Origin: Piscicola geometra
Lineage: Eukaryota > Annelida > Clitellata > Hirudinida > Piscicolidae
Direction of reading: 5' to 3'
NCBI GenBank assembly: GCA_943735955.1
Contig: OX030957.1
Span: forward strand, 13,583,861-13,647,860
Length of the DNA: 64,000 bases
The notes beneath the pieces were generated by a model. It was given only the letters and a program-made list of their open reading frames with translations. It did no database searches and had not been told where the DNA came from. The translations under genes were made by a program, and so were the position numbers. This document shows positions 1 to 26,535 of the stretch, piece after piece; position 1 is the first letter of the stretch, and each line of letters starts with the position of its first letter.

Positions 1-11857
<11,857 letters not shown>

Positions 11858-14800
11858 CTGCGTGAGTGGAGAGAAGAGGAAGAAGAAGAAGAGCAGGATG
11901 CTGAGAGTTGAGAGAGTTTTGGAGGTGGTGAGAGGAGGAGAAGTGGATTTGAGAGAGTTGCTGGTGGACGCAAGTTGAAAAGTGACTTTTGAGGCCGGAG
12001 AAGACGAATGGAAGTCGTTGAAGAAAATGAAGAAACGAGGAGAAGGAGTGAGGGAGGGTGGCTTGGAGGGGATTGTTTGGGAAGTCAAAGTATTCTCTGT
12101 GTGAGGATGCTCTCCATCGATTTGCTGCATCTCGATGTTCCTGAGGAGTTGCAAGCGTGGAGAAGGCTGTAAAACATCTTTTATCAAATTATACGGCACA
12201 AAATATACGCGAGAAAATGAAGCGAACAAGTGGCGCAATAAACAAAAAGATTCTCCAAACACGCTAAATTAAAAAATAAATGAACCAAACATTTCTAAAT
12301 CGTAAAAGCTGATTATTTCCCCAGCATGGTGGTGCTTAGTGGGACTAAGAAGCCGAGAATGAAACTGTTTGAAATAAATGTTGAAAATGATTTCGTGTTT
12401 CGTTTCTTTTTATTAATACAAATGACTATTTATTTATTTTATTTATTATAATTTACAATAAGTTCTAAGTTTGACTCTTTCATTGAAACATTAAAAAGTG
12501 GCGAGACATAATGAATGCGATAAACAGACAGAATATCAATGAATACGACGAACGAGTCGAAATTGCAGGCTCTGATCGCTCGAACGCGACCCTTCCCACC
12601 CACGCCGCCTCCACAAGCCTCCTTGCACGCCCTTGTGCCCTGCCATTAGCGCCTTTATTCGACGCTGTCAAGCAGTTTGGCTTCTTTTATGTTTTTTTAA
12701 GAAACTTAAGTTTTGTTTCCACTTTTATTTCGTTTTTATTTTTTCACAAAAGGTCAAAAATAAAAATAACTTGAGTTTTATTCTTTGAAGTGTTTGGTGA
12801 CGTTGTAGTTAATTTTTTTAATTTTTAGTTTTGGTAATATTTCACATTTTAATTTCATCTTGAAATTTCCAAGAAAATGTGTTTGACGGGATTTATCAGT
12901 TTGTAATCTCATTAAAAGTTGAATAGTTTTTTATAAAAGGTTCAAACCAACTTTTCAAACGACAATTTAAACACTCAAACTAGTGAAATTCGACAAACGG
13001 ATTGTATTTTCAATGAACTTCTTCATAACGCTTCACAAAGTTTTTTTGCACTCTTGAGAAATGCAAACAACGAAGATCTATTGTGGCCTTGTTTGAGATA
13101 TAAATAGAGGGATGCCAAAGGAACAAATGAAAATCTCACTAGAAACACATTCGCGGGATTTATTTTATACACAAACTTGTTCTAAAAAATAAAGGTAAAG
13201 CAAAAATATATAAATCTTATTCAAAAAAACATATATTAAATATATTAAAAAACACAAAAACAAATCACGAAGTCTAGAAATCTTTTAAATATTCAGGCGC
13301 ACAAAAGATTTACATGGGTATTTCAAAATGAGGTTTGTCGAGAAAAACTCAACTTCTTCTATTGACTTAGTCGGTGAGATTGTCTGAGACAAAATCAGCG
13401 ACAGAAACTGAAAAAAAGCAAAAACAGAAACTAAAAGAAATTCGAAATAGATACAGCTAGAAAAGAACGGATTGACGATAGTATGGAGAAAGAAAATTTG
13501 CAATTCAATCAAGAATTAGATTTTCCAGTTTTTTCGATGCTCAAAAATTCCAAAAACATAAAAATATTTCAAGCAGTGTGAGGAGTGGTGCCTCTTTCAC
13601 GCAATACATAAAGATGCTTTTCGTGCTTTCTGTCAAAGAAAATCAAATTGTTTTGTTGTGTATAACTGAATTTCACTCACCAATGTTAAAATAAGTTTTT
13701 AACAACTTTTAAAACACTTAAATTAAAACTAACGTTGAAGTCTGCTCTGTCATTAGACTAATATTTAATACATGAACATTTCAAGTTTGGTCTGATATGG
13801 AAAAAAAGTTAAAACGTGAACTGTTCGAGTAAGCATCTCTCTGCACCTTCATCTTTCAAGCGATCGATTTATCAACTCTGGAACGAGCATTCGAACGCAG
13901 GCAGAGGCGGACGAAGTGAGTGAGCGAGTCTTCAGAGGTGATTTGTGCATCGGCAGAGTCTTAATTGCGAACACGTGAAGGCGTTGAGGGCGTGGAGGGG
14001 AGGGTCTGCTGGTGGCTGGGGTGGGTGGGTGTGTTGAGGTGCGTGCAGGTGTCGGTGGAGCACCGTGGGTGGAAAGGAAAGATTAAAGTTAGATTTAAAA
14101 AGCGAAAGTTGAGGAATAAAAGCTTAGGGTTTAAGGCCATGGAAGAAGTGGAGTTACATAAAAAGTGGAAAGAAGTAAACTGCATTGAGAGATGCCAATG
14201 AGGCTCCAAAGTTAATTTGTAGTTTTACTGAATAGAATATAACCCCATTCATTCGGAAATTCAATCGTTATTTCAGTTTTTGAGTTAATTGGGCTGAACT
14301 GAACCGGTCTCTTTGTAGCGAACTTGGCAGAGATGAAGAGTGTGATAGATGCGAGGATTAAGAGTCCTCTTTGAAGCATGAACCAAAGTTTTTAGTTTAA
14401 AAATCAAAATCATTCGTTTCGAAACGAAAAACAAAGTTGATTAATTTTCGGAACACACACTAACTCCCATGCATGAATACATTTCTGCACCTTCTCGAGC
14501 AAACACACGTCCAGAAGAACGCAGGCAGACACACAAGCACACAGACGGACAAGCACACAGACGGACAAGCACACAGACGGACAAAGAGACAAACGCTTTG
14601 CTTGCGGATCGAATTTAACGATTTGTTTGCCAGTCCACCTTTGAAACTGTTGGTGCTTCTAATACCCAGTGCCACCTCCTTCTCAATGCCTCAGTATTTA
14701 CTTCATTTCTAAAGAAAACTTATCTTCCTTCCGTATTTGAGTAATCATACTTGTAACTTCTACTCATTATTTTTATCGTTTCTATTACTTTTTTTCGTCA

Positions 14801-16152
14801 TTTCCTTTCATTTCCAAGGCTTTACTGCCTTGCAATTTCCCTTTTATAACACCTCCTTTTATCGTCTTCCAGTTCGTAGTATTTCTTCTATAAACTTCAA
14901 GTTATGTTTCCTTCTCATCATACACTTACACCTGCTCCATCTCCTTTCTCGCGCTTTCAAGGTACGAATATTTATTCTTCTTTCAATAGATTAGCTAGAA
15001 GTTCTCATGCTACAAGCCAGTTATGCTTCCAGCAAACATGATAAAGTATGCGAAAAAGGCATTTAAACGCTTAAATAGGATTTATCTTAATTCTAAAAAG
15101 TTCCAAATGATAGGGTTGATGCCGATGTGAGTGGTGAAGAGGGAGGGGGATGGAGATGGATGCTGGGAGGATGCTTTGAATGATTGGGGGGCGTTGCAGG
15201 CGCTGAGTGACTTGTGGGATGCGTGGTGGATGCGATGAGAAAGAGCGAAGATGTAATGCCTTCAGGACTGAAGGATCGTGACGCTGAGAGATGTACTGCT
15301 CGACATCAAGCCAAACGAATACTTCAAATTGCAACGATGGAACCCTTGTGTGCTCCCACATGAATAAGCCATAGTAACGTCTGCCAATGCCATGCATCCT
15401 CGGGTCCGAGTGAGTGATTGATGGACTACTGCCTCGTCTATTTGCTTTTCGTTACATATTATTATGTTAACGCTGAAGCAAGCATTTATGTTTGAGTTGT
15501 GAAGCGTTGATTGTTTACCGCTGTCACGTTATAACTTTTATGCATGTGTAAATAGGCTCTGCTGCAGAAACAGGTAAGACATTGCCCCAGCACTATTCAT
15601 TGTTTTTATTTATTTAAAAAATAAATTTTTATATATTTAATACAAAAAATGAATACTAGTTAATGTAGAATAATTTATATTACCACTAGAAATAAAATAA
15701 TAAAACAATATTGTTATCTTGCCCCGGTTTTCCCTACTTTCAGTGAAAATTCCGTTTTTGCATTCATACTTTCCGATGAAGTTCTTTATGGAAACTCACA
15801 CTGGCGTGCGCTAATCAAATAGAAGTTCCGATGGAAACTCAAAGAGAGTGGTCGATGGTTCTTCGAACGAGCAACTCGAGGTGATGAAGAGAACAAACAA
15901 GCCGAGGCAGCAGCACAAACACTGTGTCAGACTGCCAGGCGTCAAAGAACAAACACACGCGCATATGACGACGCAGAAAACATCTGAATCTGTATTTATC
16001 TACATTCAGTGAAATTCTCAAATAAAAAAGTTTTTTAGAAATTGAGAAAAATAAAAACGGAAACAAAAATGAAGCGCATAAGTCCTCCAGAACTCACTGC
16101 ACTCCTCCAAGCCAGGCATTTCCGAACACTCCAACAACACCACTTCATAGTG

Positions 16153-16227
16153 ACACACACACACACAAACACACACAAACACAAACACACACACACGCAC
16201 ACACACACAAACACACACACACACACA
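16153..16227. repeat. (CA)n microsatellite with AAC interruptions
   Basis: CA dinucleotides broken by AAAC and GCAC variants, in spacer DNA. Confidence 0.9.
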
Positions 16228-19191
16228 TGAGCAAACAGAAAAATGCAAAGAGGGCCTCAGAAGTAACAGCAGCGAGTTGCCATGACGACTGGCTTCACGA
16301 GTGGCGGCATTCCAGCATGCCAATTCCGCTCAATAAGGAGCAATAAAGTCCAGCGAGGAGATCGCCTTGTGTGGCGCCCCTCGCCTTCTCGTCGTCTTCC
16401 GAACTTCATTGCGTTGTTTCAACGGTTCGGACCTTGCTGAGATCTTGCATTTTATGTGCCATCATTTTTTGCAAAATCCTTGCATTAGAAATGCTATAAT
16501 ATCACTTGCAACTTTCCTTCGAAAGTAATTGTACGGAAATTAAGTTAAAAGCATGTATCGACATATATTTCTTGAAATGAGTTTAGTTTATTTGTCAGAA
16601 GCATGTGGATGCATTGAAAACACCGAGTCATGGCACGATGCATTTCGCTAATGATGAAACAGAAGTCCTTTCTGAGAATTGCTTTTATTGTCTTGCAAGC
16701 CATATTCGCTTCAGACGCCCACTTTGCTTGTCAGACTTTGTCGATGTTGCTCCGCGTTCCTCGAAGCACTCTCCACCACCGATCGAAAACACTCACAGGC
16801 ATCCTCCCATCAGGACATCGTAACATTCCGAGTTGATTCTTTCACGAAATATCACATTGTGATACTTTTTAATTTACTTTTTCTCAAATAATATGATATT
16901 TTTGAATAACTTCTCATCTCCTTTATTACCTTCGGAATCAACCCTACTTTGTCGAGGCATTCGGGATATTTATTGAGTGCAGTGCACTTACGGAACATTC
17001 CAGACTAAAGACTCGCACAAGTTCGATGGCGTTCAAGCGAAACTGTCAAAGACTTGCCTGGACACTTCAGGAGTTTTGATCTTGGCCAGCTCAATAAACC
17101 TTGAGTTTGAAGTCGTGAGTTACTTTATCTAGTCTATCACTAAAATTTAAAATTAATTTTTTGAAGTTAAAGTTTTTTTTCAGGACATCTAGAAACAGCG
17201 AACTTTTCTTGTTGCCATAAAAAATATAATAAGAATAAATTCTACTTTTTTTTGTTTTATTATCAATTTCGTTCAACAAATAAACCACATACTCGTACAT
17301 AGTTACAGACTATAACTTCGGTAGCTCACTTGATCAAGTTTCATATAGCTTTTCATGATTTACTCTCGAATAAATGTATTTTTGCATTGGAGGCATTAAT
17401 AATAATAGGCAGAATGGTGGAGGAAGGGAGGTCAGTTGGAAGCGATGATGGCTTTAAAGGGATCAGGACTGGCGCGATAAGCTCGCCAGATTTATGTTCC
17501 TCGTGCAGATGCAGACGCTGGACTGCATTGAGAAGTTTATTGGCCTTCTTTGAGTTTATCTATTGAGCTCTTTCTTTTGATGATTTAAATCAATTATGTT
17601 TCTTTTATATCAATAATTTTCCTAAACACCTAAATAACATATTTTTTGCACAAATATTTATTGACTTTTTCATGTTGAATAATTCATTTCACGCAAGTCA
17701 CAGAGAGCTCTGGCACCACTAGAACGGTAGAAAGTCTTTTGGCACTGCCATGTCTTGAAGAAAATTCAAACTCATTTAGTAAGTTGCACACTTAGACGAT
17801 AAAAAGAAAGGATCTCTCAGATATGCAAAAAACAAACTGGCGCCTATTCGTGATGTCTGCGATTCTGGGGTCCAAACTTTAACAGAATCCCATATGAAAA
17901 TTGAGCGATTCATGGCCGATGTTCCTTCAGACAAATTTGACATCTAAGCCTGCAATGGAATGAAAGTCTGGGTTCTTTGTGATAATACTTCCAGTTATGC
18001 ATTCAACTTGCATGTTTGAAATTGAATTTTTTTCAATTACAGTAGAAATTAAATTTATAAAATTGAAATAATATTTAAACACTTTATAAACGCATGAAAT
18101 CCCTAGCTGGGATCTCTTTCTAAGCTCAGATCACACTCAATGTCTTAAGCGCCTCAGAAATTTGTTTGCACTCAAGACGTCAGTGCGAGGCGGTAGGTCG
18201 GACCAAGAAACACCAAGAGCCACTCACACGCCCCGCGCAGCGTCGATTACTCACACATTAATAAGTTCTCCGTGCGGACAAGGTGTACCCTTTCTGGCAT
18301 GCATTTAGTTGATTTATTAATTCTCCTTAATGAAAGCGTTTTGCCAATTTAAATGTGTTAAAAGCTTGAAAGCACATAATTGAAAAGTTAAAAATACAGA
18401 AAAGTATTTATTTTGCTTGCAGCTCCAACGCGAGAGGCACCACAGGGAGAGGGATGTTTGTTTGCAGCGGTTTCAGCTTTCAAACGCATGCTAGAACGCC
18501 TGTTTCTCGAGTAACAGATCCGTAGTTGAGTTCGATGAGGGTCATTGCTTTAGCGCTGAATCTGTTTGTGTGAAATCTTTTTGATGCGAACTGAGGCTGC
18601 TGTAACCTGCTCAGCAAGTGTTTTGTTTCGCTCTATAACTTTTAGAATTAGCTTAATTTGCTGAAACTTTTTCGAAAGTTTTATAAAAACAAGCTCTTAA
18701 TGCTGATGGATTTAAAGCGAGAACTCGATGTCATGTGACTTAACGAGGCTTATTGACGTGTGTGTCAGTGGAAGGCTGTGTCTAAGGCACCTCGGAGGAT
18801 TTAATACATGAAATATTTTTGTGATTGGAAATAATTTTATTCTAAAGCTTGTTTGAAACAAGTAAGCAAGCTAAAAAAAGCATGCTTTAAAATTTTATTA
18901 AATTTTAGTTCTTGAATTCATGAAACACCGTGAGTGCCTTGTCAATGTCATGCTGTGTTCCTAAATTACATTCTCAGAGGAAAGAAATTGAAGCAATTCG
19001 TCGTGCGAGAAACGGAATTTGTTACAAATAAACCTAATTTAAATTATTTGAGAAAAAAAGTAGCGAATTAATGTCAATAATATTCCAAACAAACTTGAGA
19101 CAAGCCTGAAGGAAGAGACTCGAAGACAAATGGCGAATACTCTTTATGAGTGTGTGTTCTGAAGAGAACAAACGCTTGATTGAGAGGGGTC

Positions 19192-20288
19192 AGGAGGTTG
19201 CGCGATCAGACTTCGACGCAGAGGGGCTGCATGACAACGCTTAGACACTCTGGATGAGAAGTCGTTTATAACCTTTCAAAGCATTAACAGCATTTGTTTT
19301 CCTTCCACGACTGCTGCCATTTACAACGGCAGTACAGGCAAGTAATATGTGTAGAATAAAAAGTAACCGTAAGTTTCAAAATACTGCTCATAGTAATAAT
19401 GAATTCTGAAGTATTTAAAAGTGGTGGTTATTTAAGCTGCGTATTTATTATTTCAATCTTGAACGCGTTTTCTGGAAGGTATCAAATGTCGAGTACAACT
19501 TTGCAACGAGTAGAATGCGATACGAGTGAAGAAAGAATTTGAGTGCATGCGAGCTCTTTCGAGTTATTAATCAAGCTTTATTTCAACACTTTTGTTTTCC
19601 AATTTTTGGAATTTTATTTATTGCATTAAAGTAGGAAATAGAGTGATTTTGATTAATTAATAAATACTTTTTTAGTAAAAGCACTTTGAGTAAGGCTTCA
19701 GAACAAGGGATAAACATCCTTATTAACAGGTTTTGTGGAAGCTTTGAGAGAAAAAGTTGGTGAATGTGTTGAAATTAATTGGGCGAGATGAAAAGGTATG
19801 TGTCAGTGGAATGGTGGCTTTCGGTTCGTGCGTGCATGAGATCAAATCATAAGAATGCAAAAAGACACTTCTTCATTATTGTCAGAAATTTTGCATGTAT
19901 ATTTGTGTTCACGACAAATTGTGCACATGTTTATTGTAGGTTGTAATTAAGTCTTCGATTAATTAAGAGTTTAAAAAAAAATTCAAATGCAAATATTATT
20001 CTTCATTAATAAAATAGTTTATTTATAAAACAGATATATTTAAATTAACAAAAAAATGCGTTTACATATGTTTTCGTATGCAAAGAGCTATTTAATAATA
20101 TACTATAATGAGCGCTTTTGTTCACTTCGTAAAAGGAACTATAAAAAATATTAGTGATTGATTGATTGACTTTCATTTTTAAAGGAGGTTGCGCGACCAG
20201 ACTTCGACGCAGAGGGGCTGCATGACAACGCTTAGACACTCCGGATGAGAAGTCGTTTATAACCTTTCAAAGCATTAACAGCATTTTC
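19192..20288. repeat. Direct duplication pair, about 105 bp highly similar, spaced 992 bp
   Basis: Positions 19192-19296 and 20184-20288 are nearly identical; both carry GCAGAGGGGCTGCATGACAA followed by CGCTTAGACACTC. Weaker similarity continues downstream of each copy (a GCGTTTYCTG motif near 19468 and 20396; ATCAAATCATAAGAATGC-like sequence near 19840 and 20718). This suggests an old tandem duplication of a ~1 kb unit. No coding content was recognised. Confidence 0.85.
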
Positions 20289-21341
20289 ATCTTTTACAAT
20301 TCCTGCTAAGACTGGCACATCGGCAGTTTGAAGCCTCAATAAGTGCTACATTGCGCTTCAAGTCTCAAATGCAGTTTTATGTTTGTTGCGTTGAATGCGT
20401 TTCCTGCAAGTATCGAGTGTCGAAGGTTGTTGGTGGAGAAAGAGAAGTGAGCACTCGTCTGCTTATGAGCCGATCTTTGAAGCTTTATGTTTTGATGACT
20501 TGAGTTTCGGTTTCATTCTTGGTGTTTTCGATTAATCGGTCACTGTAAAACAGATGAAACTGTGTCGAGCATAAAAATATTGAGTCCCTTCGATCACAAC
20601 TCAAAAGCAGGTGAAGAATCCTAAAAAGAACAAAGATTTTCGCACAAGTGAGATTGATTATAATATAAAAACACTTTTTAGGTTGGAAATTGCTCTTTTG
20701 TGCGTGCGTACTTAAGATACAAATCATAAGAATGCGTGATTAATTTAAAGAATTAAATATATAAATATTATTTTTAAATCTAACTACTAAATAAAAAAAC
20801 TAAAATCTCTTTTTTCAATTAATACAATTTTCAATAATTTTTTTTAAATGTCCGAAAACAAAGATATTATTTCAAAAAGTCTATTTGATGCTTTAGAGTT
20901 GATAAATTTTAGAATATTAGAGTTGATAAATAGACAAATAAAAAAGTATGTCCGAAATAAGGTCCATAAAACAAATAAATAAGAGTCGACACAAAGATGA
21001 AACCACATGACAAGTTCGAGAAGAAGCTTTGCAGAAGTGCAAAAAACACCGCAAAAGCATTTTCGAAGCGCAAGATGTCAGCAAGGAAGTTGACAAAGGG
21101 CAAGGTCTGACGAAGCCAACACCGCCAATACTCTGCAGAGCTCCTGACACTTTCAAGACATGTCATGGCGTCTAAAAAATATTTGATTTCGTTTTGCGAT
21201 ACCTTCTCACTTTTTATGTTTAAAAAATTTTTAAATTTAAATATTAAAAATGTATTAATATTATGAATATTATTGTCCCACTATTTAATATTATTAGTTT
21301 CTTATCCTTGAATATTGATAGAAAGTAAATGAATAATAAAA

Positions 21342-21481
21342 TGGGTGAACGGGTAGCCGAGTCGGTAATGAAAGGTCTTAGGTTCAAGTGCAACCAATGC
21401 CCTAGTAACCCAAAGGCGCAAATGAAAATATGCAGCCTAAGTGGCCTGGAAGCCCGTTTGGGTTATACGCCACTATAATAT
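21342..21481 (+). mobile_element. tRNA-derived SINE
   Basis: It begins TGGGTGAACGG and contains TAGCCGAGTCGG (21354-21365), a good tRNA A box, then GGTTCAAGTGC (21381-21391), a B-box-like element. A tRNA-unrelated body follows and ends near CCACTATAATA. Both sides carry an AATAATAAAATG/AATATTAAAATG-like sequence, possibly an imperfect target duplication. The same start (TGGGTGAACGG) recurs in the SINE at 36963. The A-to-B spacing is short, so this is not a functional tRNA gene. Confidence 0.7.
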
Positions 21482-22715
21482 TAAAATGTATAAAATTGTC
21501 AAACAATGAAATAATAAACAATAGAATTCAATATCTTGAAAGTGCATCAACCAAAACAAGCTTCAAGATGTTTCAACTTTATGAAAAATGTACAAAATTT
21601 ATGTAAATATGAAATTTTATTAATTCTAAAAACAATGAGCATAAAACAATTTCGCTTACACCTAATGAAGCTCCTGTGATTAGCTTGACGAATATTAAGG
21701 ACCTTTGTATGACTTTCTTTCAGCTTTCATATTATGACAAACCAACAGTGTGTCATTTCCATGTATCAGTGTTAAGCAATCCATATTTATTCAAATGAAT
21801 TCATAATATCAACCCTCTCCAATTGATCTTTCCAAATTATTTTACGCTTTCAAACTAAATAGATTTATTTCTTCGTCTCAGTTGACTAATCAAAACAACC
21901 GATTCTAAATTATTTCAATTCAAGTAAAGAAACTTGCATTTATTAGTTATCCATTATTTTATTATTAGTTTATTCTCTATTAGTTATCAATTAGTTTATT
22001 ATATATTATTATTATTAGTTTATTATATATTATTATTATTAGTTTATTCTATATTATTATTATTAGTTTATTATATATTATTATTATTTTGTAGTTCAAA
22101 CGCCATCTTTACAGTAAGAGCCAACTCAACACTTTACGACTGAAATTCTTGAAGCCTCACGTTTCACTTTATATAAGCACCACCCTCCCCTCTCCTGTTC
22201 TTCTCCTCTTCTCTTTCTTTCTCTCTTCCTCTCTTTTTCTTTCATCAAGTTTTTCTATAATCTCTATTTGCTACATACCATAACGTGTCAATTTACAACG
22301 CATAAAGATAATTAATTATTTCATAACTTCGTTTTCTAATTGTACTGCAATCAAACAAGGTTTGGTTATGATTGGAAGAGTTTATTGTGAGTGAGAAATA
22401 TCCTCGACATGTGCTCAAAGCTGCCTAGGAGTCTTCCCTTGAAGGCACGTGATTGAGTTTCGTGGCATTCTGACGTGAGCCAGAATTGAAGATGACAACC
22501 CGAACAACCTCCTCGCCACACACACGCACCTCGAAACGAAACCTCTCCCGAGACTCGCAGCAGTAGGCACTCAACAACTCCACTGAAACGAAATGATATT
22601 GAAGCACTTGCCAATAAAGCCACATACTCAAGGAGATTCAAAGGTAGGGGAGACCGGACTATATGTTACAATTTTAGCTTATTTTTTATAAGTTCGGTAT
22701 TTTTGAAACAGTTAT

Positions 22716-23143
22716 GTACTAAGCATGGGCGGCGATCCTGGGGGGTCTTGGGGTCCAGACTCCTCCACTTTTTAGTAGTGAGGGGTCCGTCTCAGTGTGG
22801 ATCCCCCCCTCCACCCTTCTTTTTTCAATGAAAACGTCTTTAAACTCTTCTTTTGAGGCGAGCATAATCGTCAACCATCGGATAAAACCGAATGTTTACA
22901 TAGTAATACATTGTGAGTATGTGTAGTTGTAGTGATTTTGAGGAAAGAGCGCTATAGAAATTTATTTGATTGATTGATAGCTGCCTGAAACAAAACTATT
23001 CTCTGCTTACTTAAATATTCGTATCGAAACAGAAGATGAAAATATTTTTTCAAGTGGTGCGGACCCCAAGACACCCCCAGGGTCGTCCATGCTGGGTAGG
23101 ACCTTCCTAAGATTTGCAGCAGAACACCGCCCCTGGTACTAAG
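22716..23143. mobile_element. hAT-type MITE, copy 1, with perfect 8-bp target duplication
   Basis: GTACTAAG stands at 22716-22723 and again at 23136-23143, exactly flanking a 412-bp element (22724-23135). The ends are CATGGGCGG... and ...CCGCCCCTG, that is CAtGGGCGG against CAGGGGCGG when inverted, the usual hAT terminal type. A longer subterminal inverted pair lies just inside (CTTGGGGTCC against GGACCCCAAG). There is no transposase frame. A related copy lies at 37012-37355. Confidence 0.88.
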
Positions 23144-25163
23144 AATCCTATTAGTCACAAGTTTAACACAAAAAACAGTTTTTTATTTAAGTTCAGAGAA
23201 AAAGTCAAAAGTTCTATAGAGTCCTAAAAGTGCACGGAGTTGTTTGTTACAGAAGATGGGCTTGAATGTTACAAGTGTCAAATATGCATTAAAAATGAAA
23301 TAAAGCAGTAATTTATAGAAAATTGTTAAAACCCATAACTAAAGCCAGTTTTAAATTATTAATAAATTATTTTTTTTAAATATCTTCAACTTTTATAGTT
23401 TCTAAAATATTATTTATTTTGTAAGCTAACAATTTGAAATGATATTTGTGGCTACATTTTGTGTTATAGAACCGCCTGGTTATGACTCGTTCCAAAGGAT
23501 CAAAGGAATGGTGAGGGATTCCTCAATATGTCGATGAGGAGCATTACAAGTGGCTCCTTCACTGCTCTGCTGTGGCAGTTTCCACTCTCCCTTCTGCACC
23601 CACCAGCATCTTAAAACAACCTTTCTTCAGGCCATCTCAGCCTCCTCAACCATTCCTGCAAATATCATCCAACCAGCATCCTCAAGCGACCTTCATGCCA
23701 CAAAATCATCCGCTCACTTTTAATTTAGATATTTTATTACTCAACATGACGTTTTACGAAGCAATTTGACTTGTGCGCTCGTGTTTCCACAAGCTGTTCA
23801 GGCGTTCATTAAACGTCTCACATTCCTTCTCGTCTGCTCATTTATTTATTTAAAAATATTTATTAATAATTGATTTTCATATTTATGAATAACAATTTAT
23901 CATTATAATTGATAAGTTCTAAAGCTACCAAGTCTACGAAAATACGAAGTGAGTCATTTTTAATGAAAGTCATTCATGATTACGATCCAATCTCTTCCCT
24001 TATCGCCCAATCAAAGCCTCCAAACACTGGAAATGTATTCATTAACCTCGTCTCCACTCACCCCTGGATTTAATTAAAGGATGACATCATCTCATTCATA
24101 TTCATGAGATTCGTTGAACCAATCAGACGCGTGCAATTATAGCTGCGGGCTAATGTTTATTCAAGAGTGTCACCCACCCGATTAGCGAGCGCTAACCAGA
24201 CCAGTGATTGATTCTGCAGTGCCTCCGTCGGATTAGCAGGTCTTGCATCAGTTTGAGACGCTGCAAGTTGTGTCGAAACGAAGCACCCTTTACTGGCGCT
24301 TCGTCTGTGGGCGCGCTTGGGACGGTGAGAATGTCCTTTCGTGTGTAATGTAAATCTTGCTTCACATTCTAAGAGTTAAAACTCATTAGAAGTGTCATCT
24401 TGCTTCATGTTTTACAATTTATAATTCATCCAGAAGGAAGGCTTCTCGCTGTGGTGGCTGGCAGATGCAGTGGAGGTTGTCGACGGTCGAAGCAGGTGCA
24501 TTTGATGCCGCCATTAATCCTCCACTCTCGGTGCTACGTGCGGCAGTGACGCCTCGTCTCAGCGTCTCAATGCAGGCGGTTGAGAGGCGAGTGACTCGAT
24601 GGCACAAGCTTCGTGAGCTGGCGATGCCTTATGAAACGTGTGTGACGTCTCTGTGAAGAAACACTTTCAACGGTTGACGAGCGTGCAAAAGGAGGGGAAG
24701 TTTGAATGTGTGGATGGCTGAAGGAGGATCGGGAAGGAGGAAACGGTTTCTGAGGAGTTGAGCGGCTTGAGCGCACGCAGGGAGGATGCCGTGCTGGAAG
24801 GACGAGATGATTACGCATTCACAATAAATCACAGCTCGATGTGAGTAAGAGACGGGTCTTTCGGAGAAGATACTAACTCGAAAGTAGATGGGTTGTGCAA
24901 CGGGGTTATGGAACGGGGTTATGGCGTTGTGTGTGTGGCGGTTGTGTTCTTTGGAACTGTTTGAGCAGTTCATTGTGATGCAGATGCAGTCGTTATCTAG
25001 GGCCGTTCTGAATGGAGAGGCGAAGGGAAGGAGTTGAAGACCGAGCGAGAGACGATGAGACGTTGTCGCAGGCGTTGAATGCAGGGGGTGTCTGCAGTGG
25101 GAAGGAGGGAGGAGCAGGTGGTGGTGGTGGTGAAAGGAGAAAGTGGGAAGAATAATGGGGAAG

Positions 25164-25556
25164 GATGGATGGATGGATGGATGGATGGATGGATGGATGG
25201 ATGGATGGATGGATGGATGGATTGATGGATGGATGGATGGATGGATGGATGGATGGATGGATGGATGGATGGAGGGATGGATGGATAGATGGATGGATGG
25301 ATGGAAGGATGGATGGATGGATTGATGGATGGATGGATGGATGGATGGATGGATGGATGGATGGATGGATGGATTGATGGATGGATGGATGGATGGATGG
25401 ATGGATAGATGGATGGATGGATTGATGGATTGATGGATGGATGGGTGGATGGATGGATGGATGGAGGGATGGATGGATGGATAGATGGATGGATGGATGG
25501 ATGGATGGATGGATGGATGGATGGATGGATGGATGGATGGATGGAAGGATGGATGG
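25164..25556. repeat. (GGAT)n microsatellite
   Basis: About 390 bp of GGAT tetramers with scattered T, A or G substitutions. The MDGW and IHPS reading frames here are repeat translation. Confidence 0.95.
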
Positions 25557-25795
25557 TAGCTATAAATATGGAGGAAAAGAAAACTATCAAACGATGTATT
25601 GAGAAAAAAAATCTGTTGTAAGAGAAATAATGTGGAAGGAGAAATGAGAAGCATCAAAAGGCGTGAAGGAGTGGAAGATGACTGAGTAAATAGTGTGTGG
25701 AGCGGCATTGTTTGCTCCTCTTGCGTCCCTCAGTGAGGTCATTGCAGTCACCAAGCAGACACATTAATCACTTCCATAACTGCACACACACCCAC

Positions 25796-26075
<280 letters not shown>

Positions 26076-26435
26076 ACTCAAAAGACCACCCAATTTGAGA
26101 TGCAGACATACAGCAAACAACGAAAAGTGAACACCAATGGAATGTCTACATGACGTCTGATGCAGTCTCCTCATTCCAAGTCTGCACGCCCTGTGCCAAT
26201 GAGCCTATACTCTTCATAAATCAACAACAAAAACTCAAATGTTTACAAACACAAACAAACACACACATGCTCACGCACAAACAAACATACACACGCACAC
26301 ATACAAACACACACACAAACATACACACGCACACATACAAACAAACACACAACCACTCTTCCACCACTCCACCACTCCACCACTCTTCCACGTTGACACA
26401 TGCTTGCATAAGCGCATGCCAACGCCCCCTCAACA

Positions 26436-26535
26436 GCCTCCTCCTTCTCCTTCTCCTCCTCCTCCTCCTCAACAGCCTCCTCCTTCTCCTCCTCCTCCTC
26501 AACAGCCTCTTCCTCCTCCTCCTCCTCCTCCACCA
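26436..26535. repeat. (CTC)n trinucleotide array
   Basis: CTC triplets interrupted by CAACAGC blocks, a small higher-order pattern of about 30-36 bp. Spacer DNA. Confidence 0.85.

Noticed and set aside
11858..12262. In-frame extension of the Ig1 exon with a hydrophobic run resembling a signal peptide
   Set aside because: No start codon close by. The run is encoded by the CT-rich tract ending in CGCAG, which fits a splice acceptor better.
21342..21420. Functional tRNA gene
   Set aside because: A and B boxes are too close together and no anticodon arm or acceptor stem pairs. It is better explained as a tRNA-derived SINE.
24629..25708. 359-codon minus-strand reading frame
   Set aside because: Mostly IHPS translation of the GGAT array. 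The flanks show no domain.
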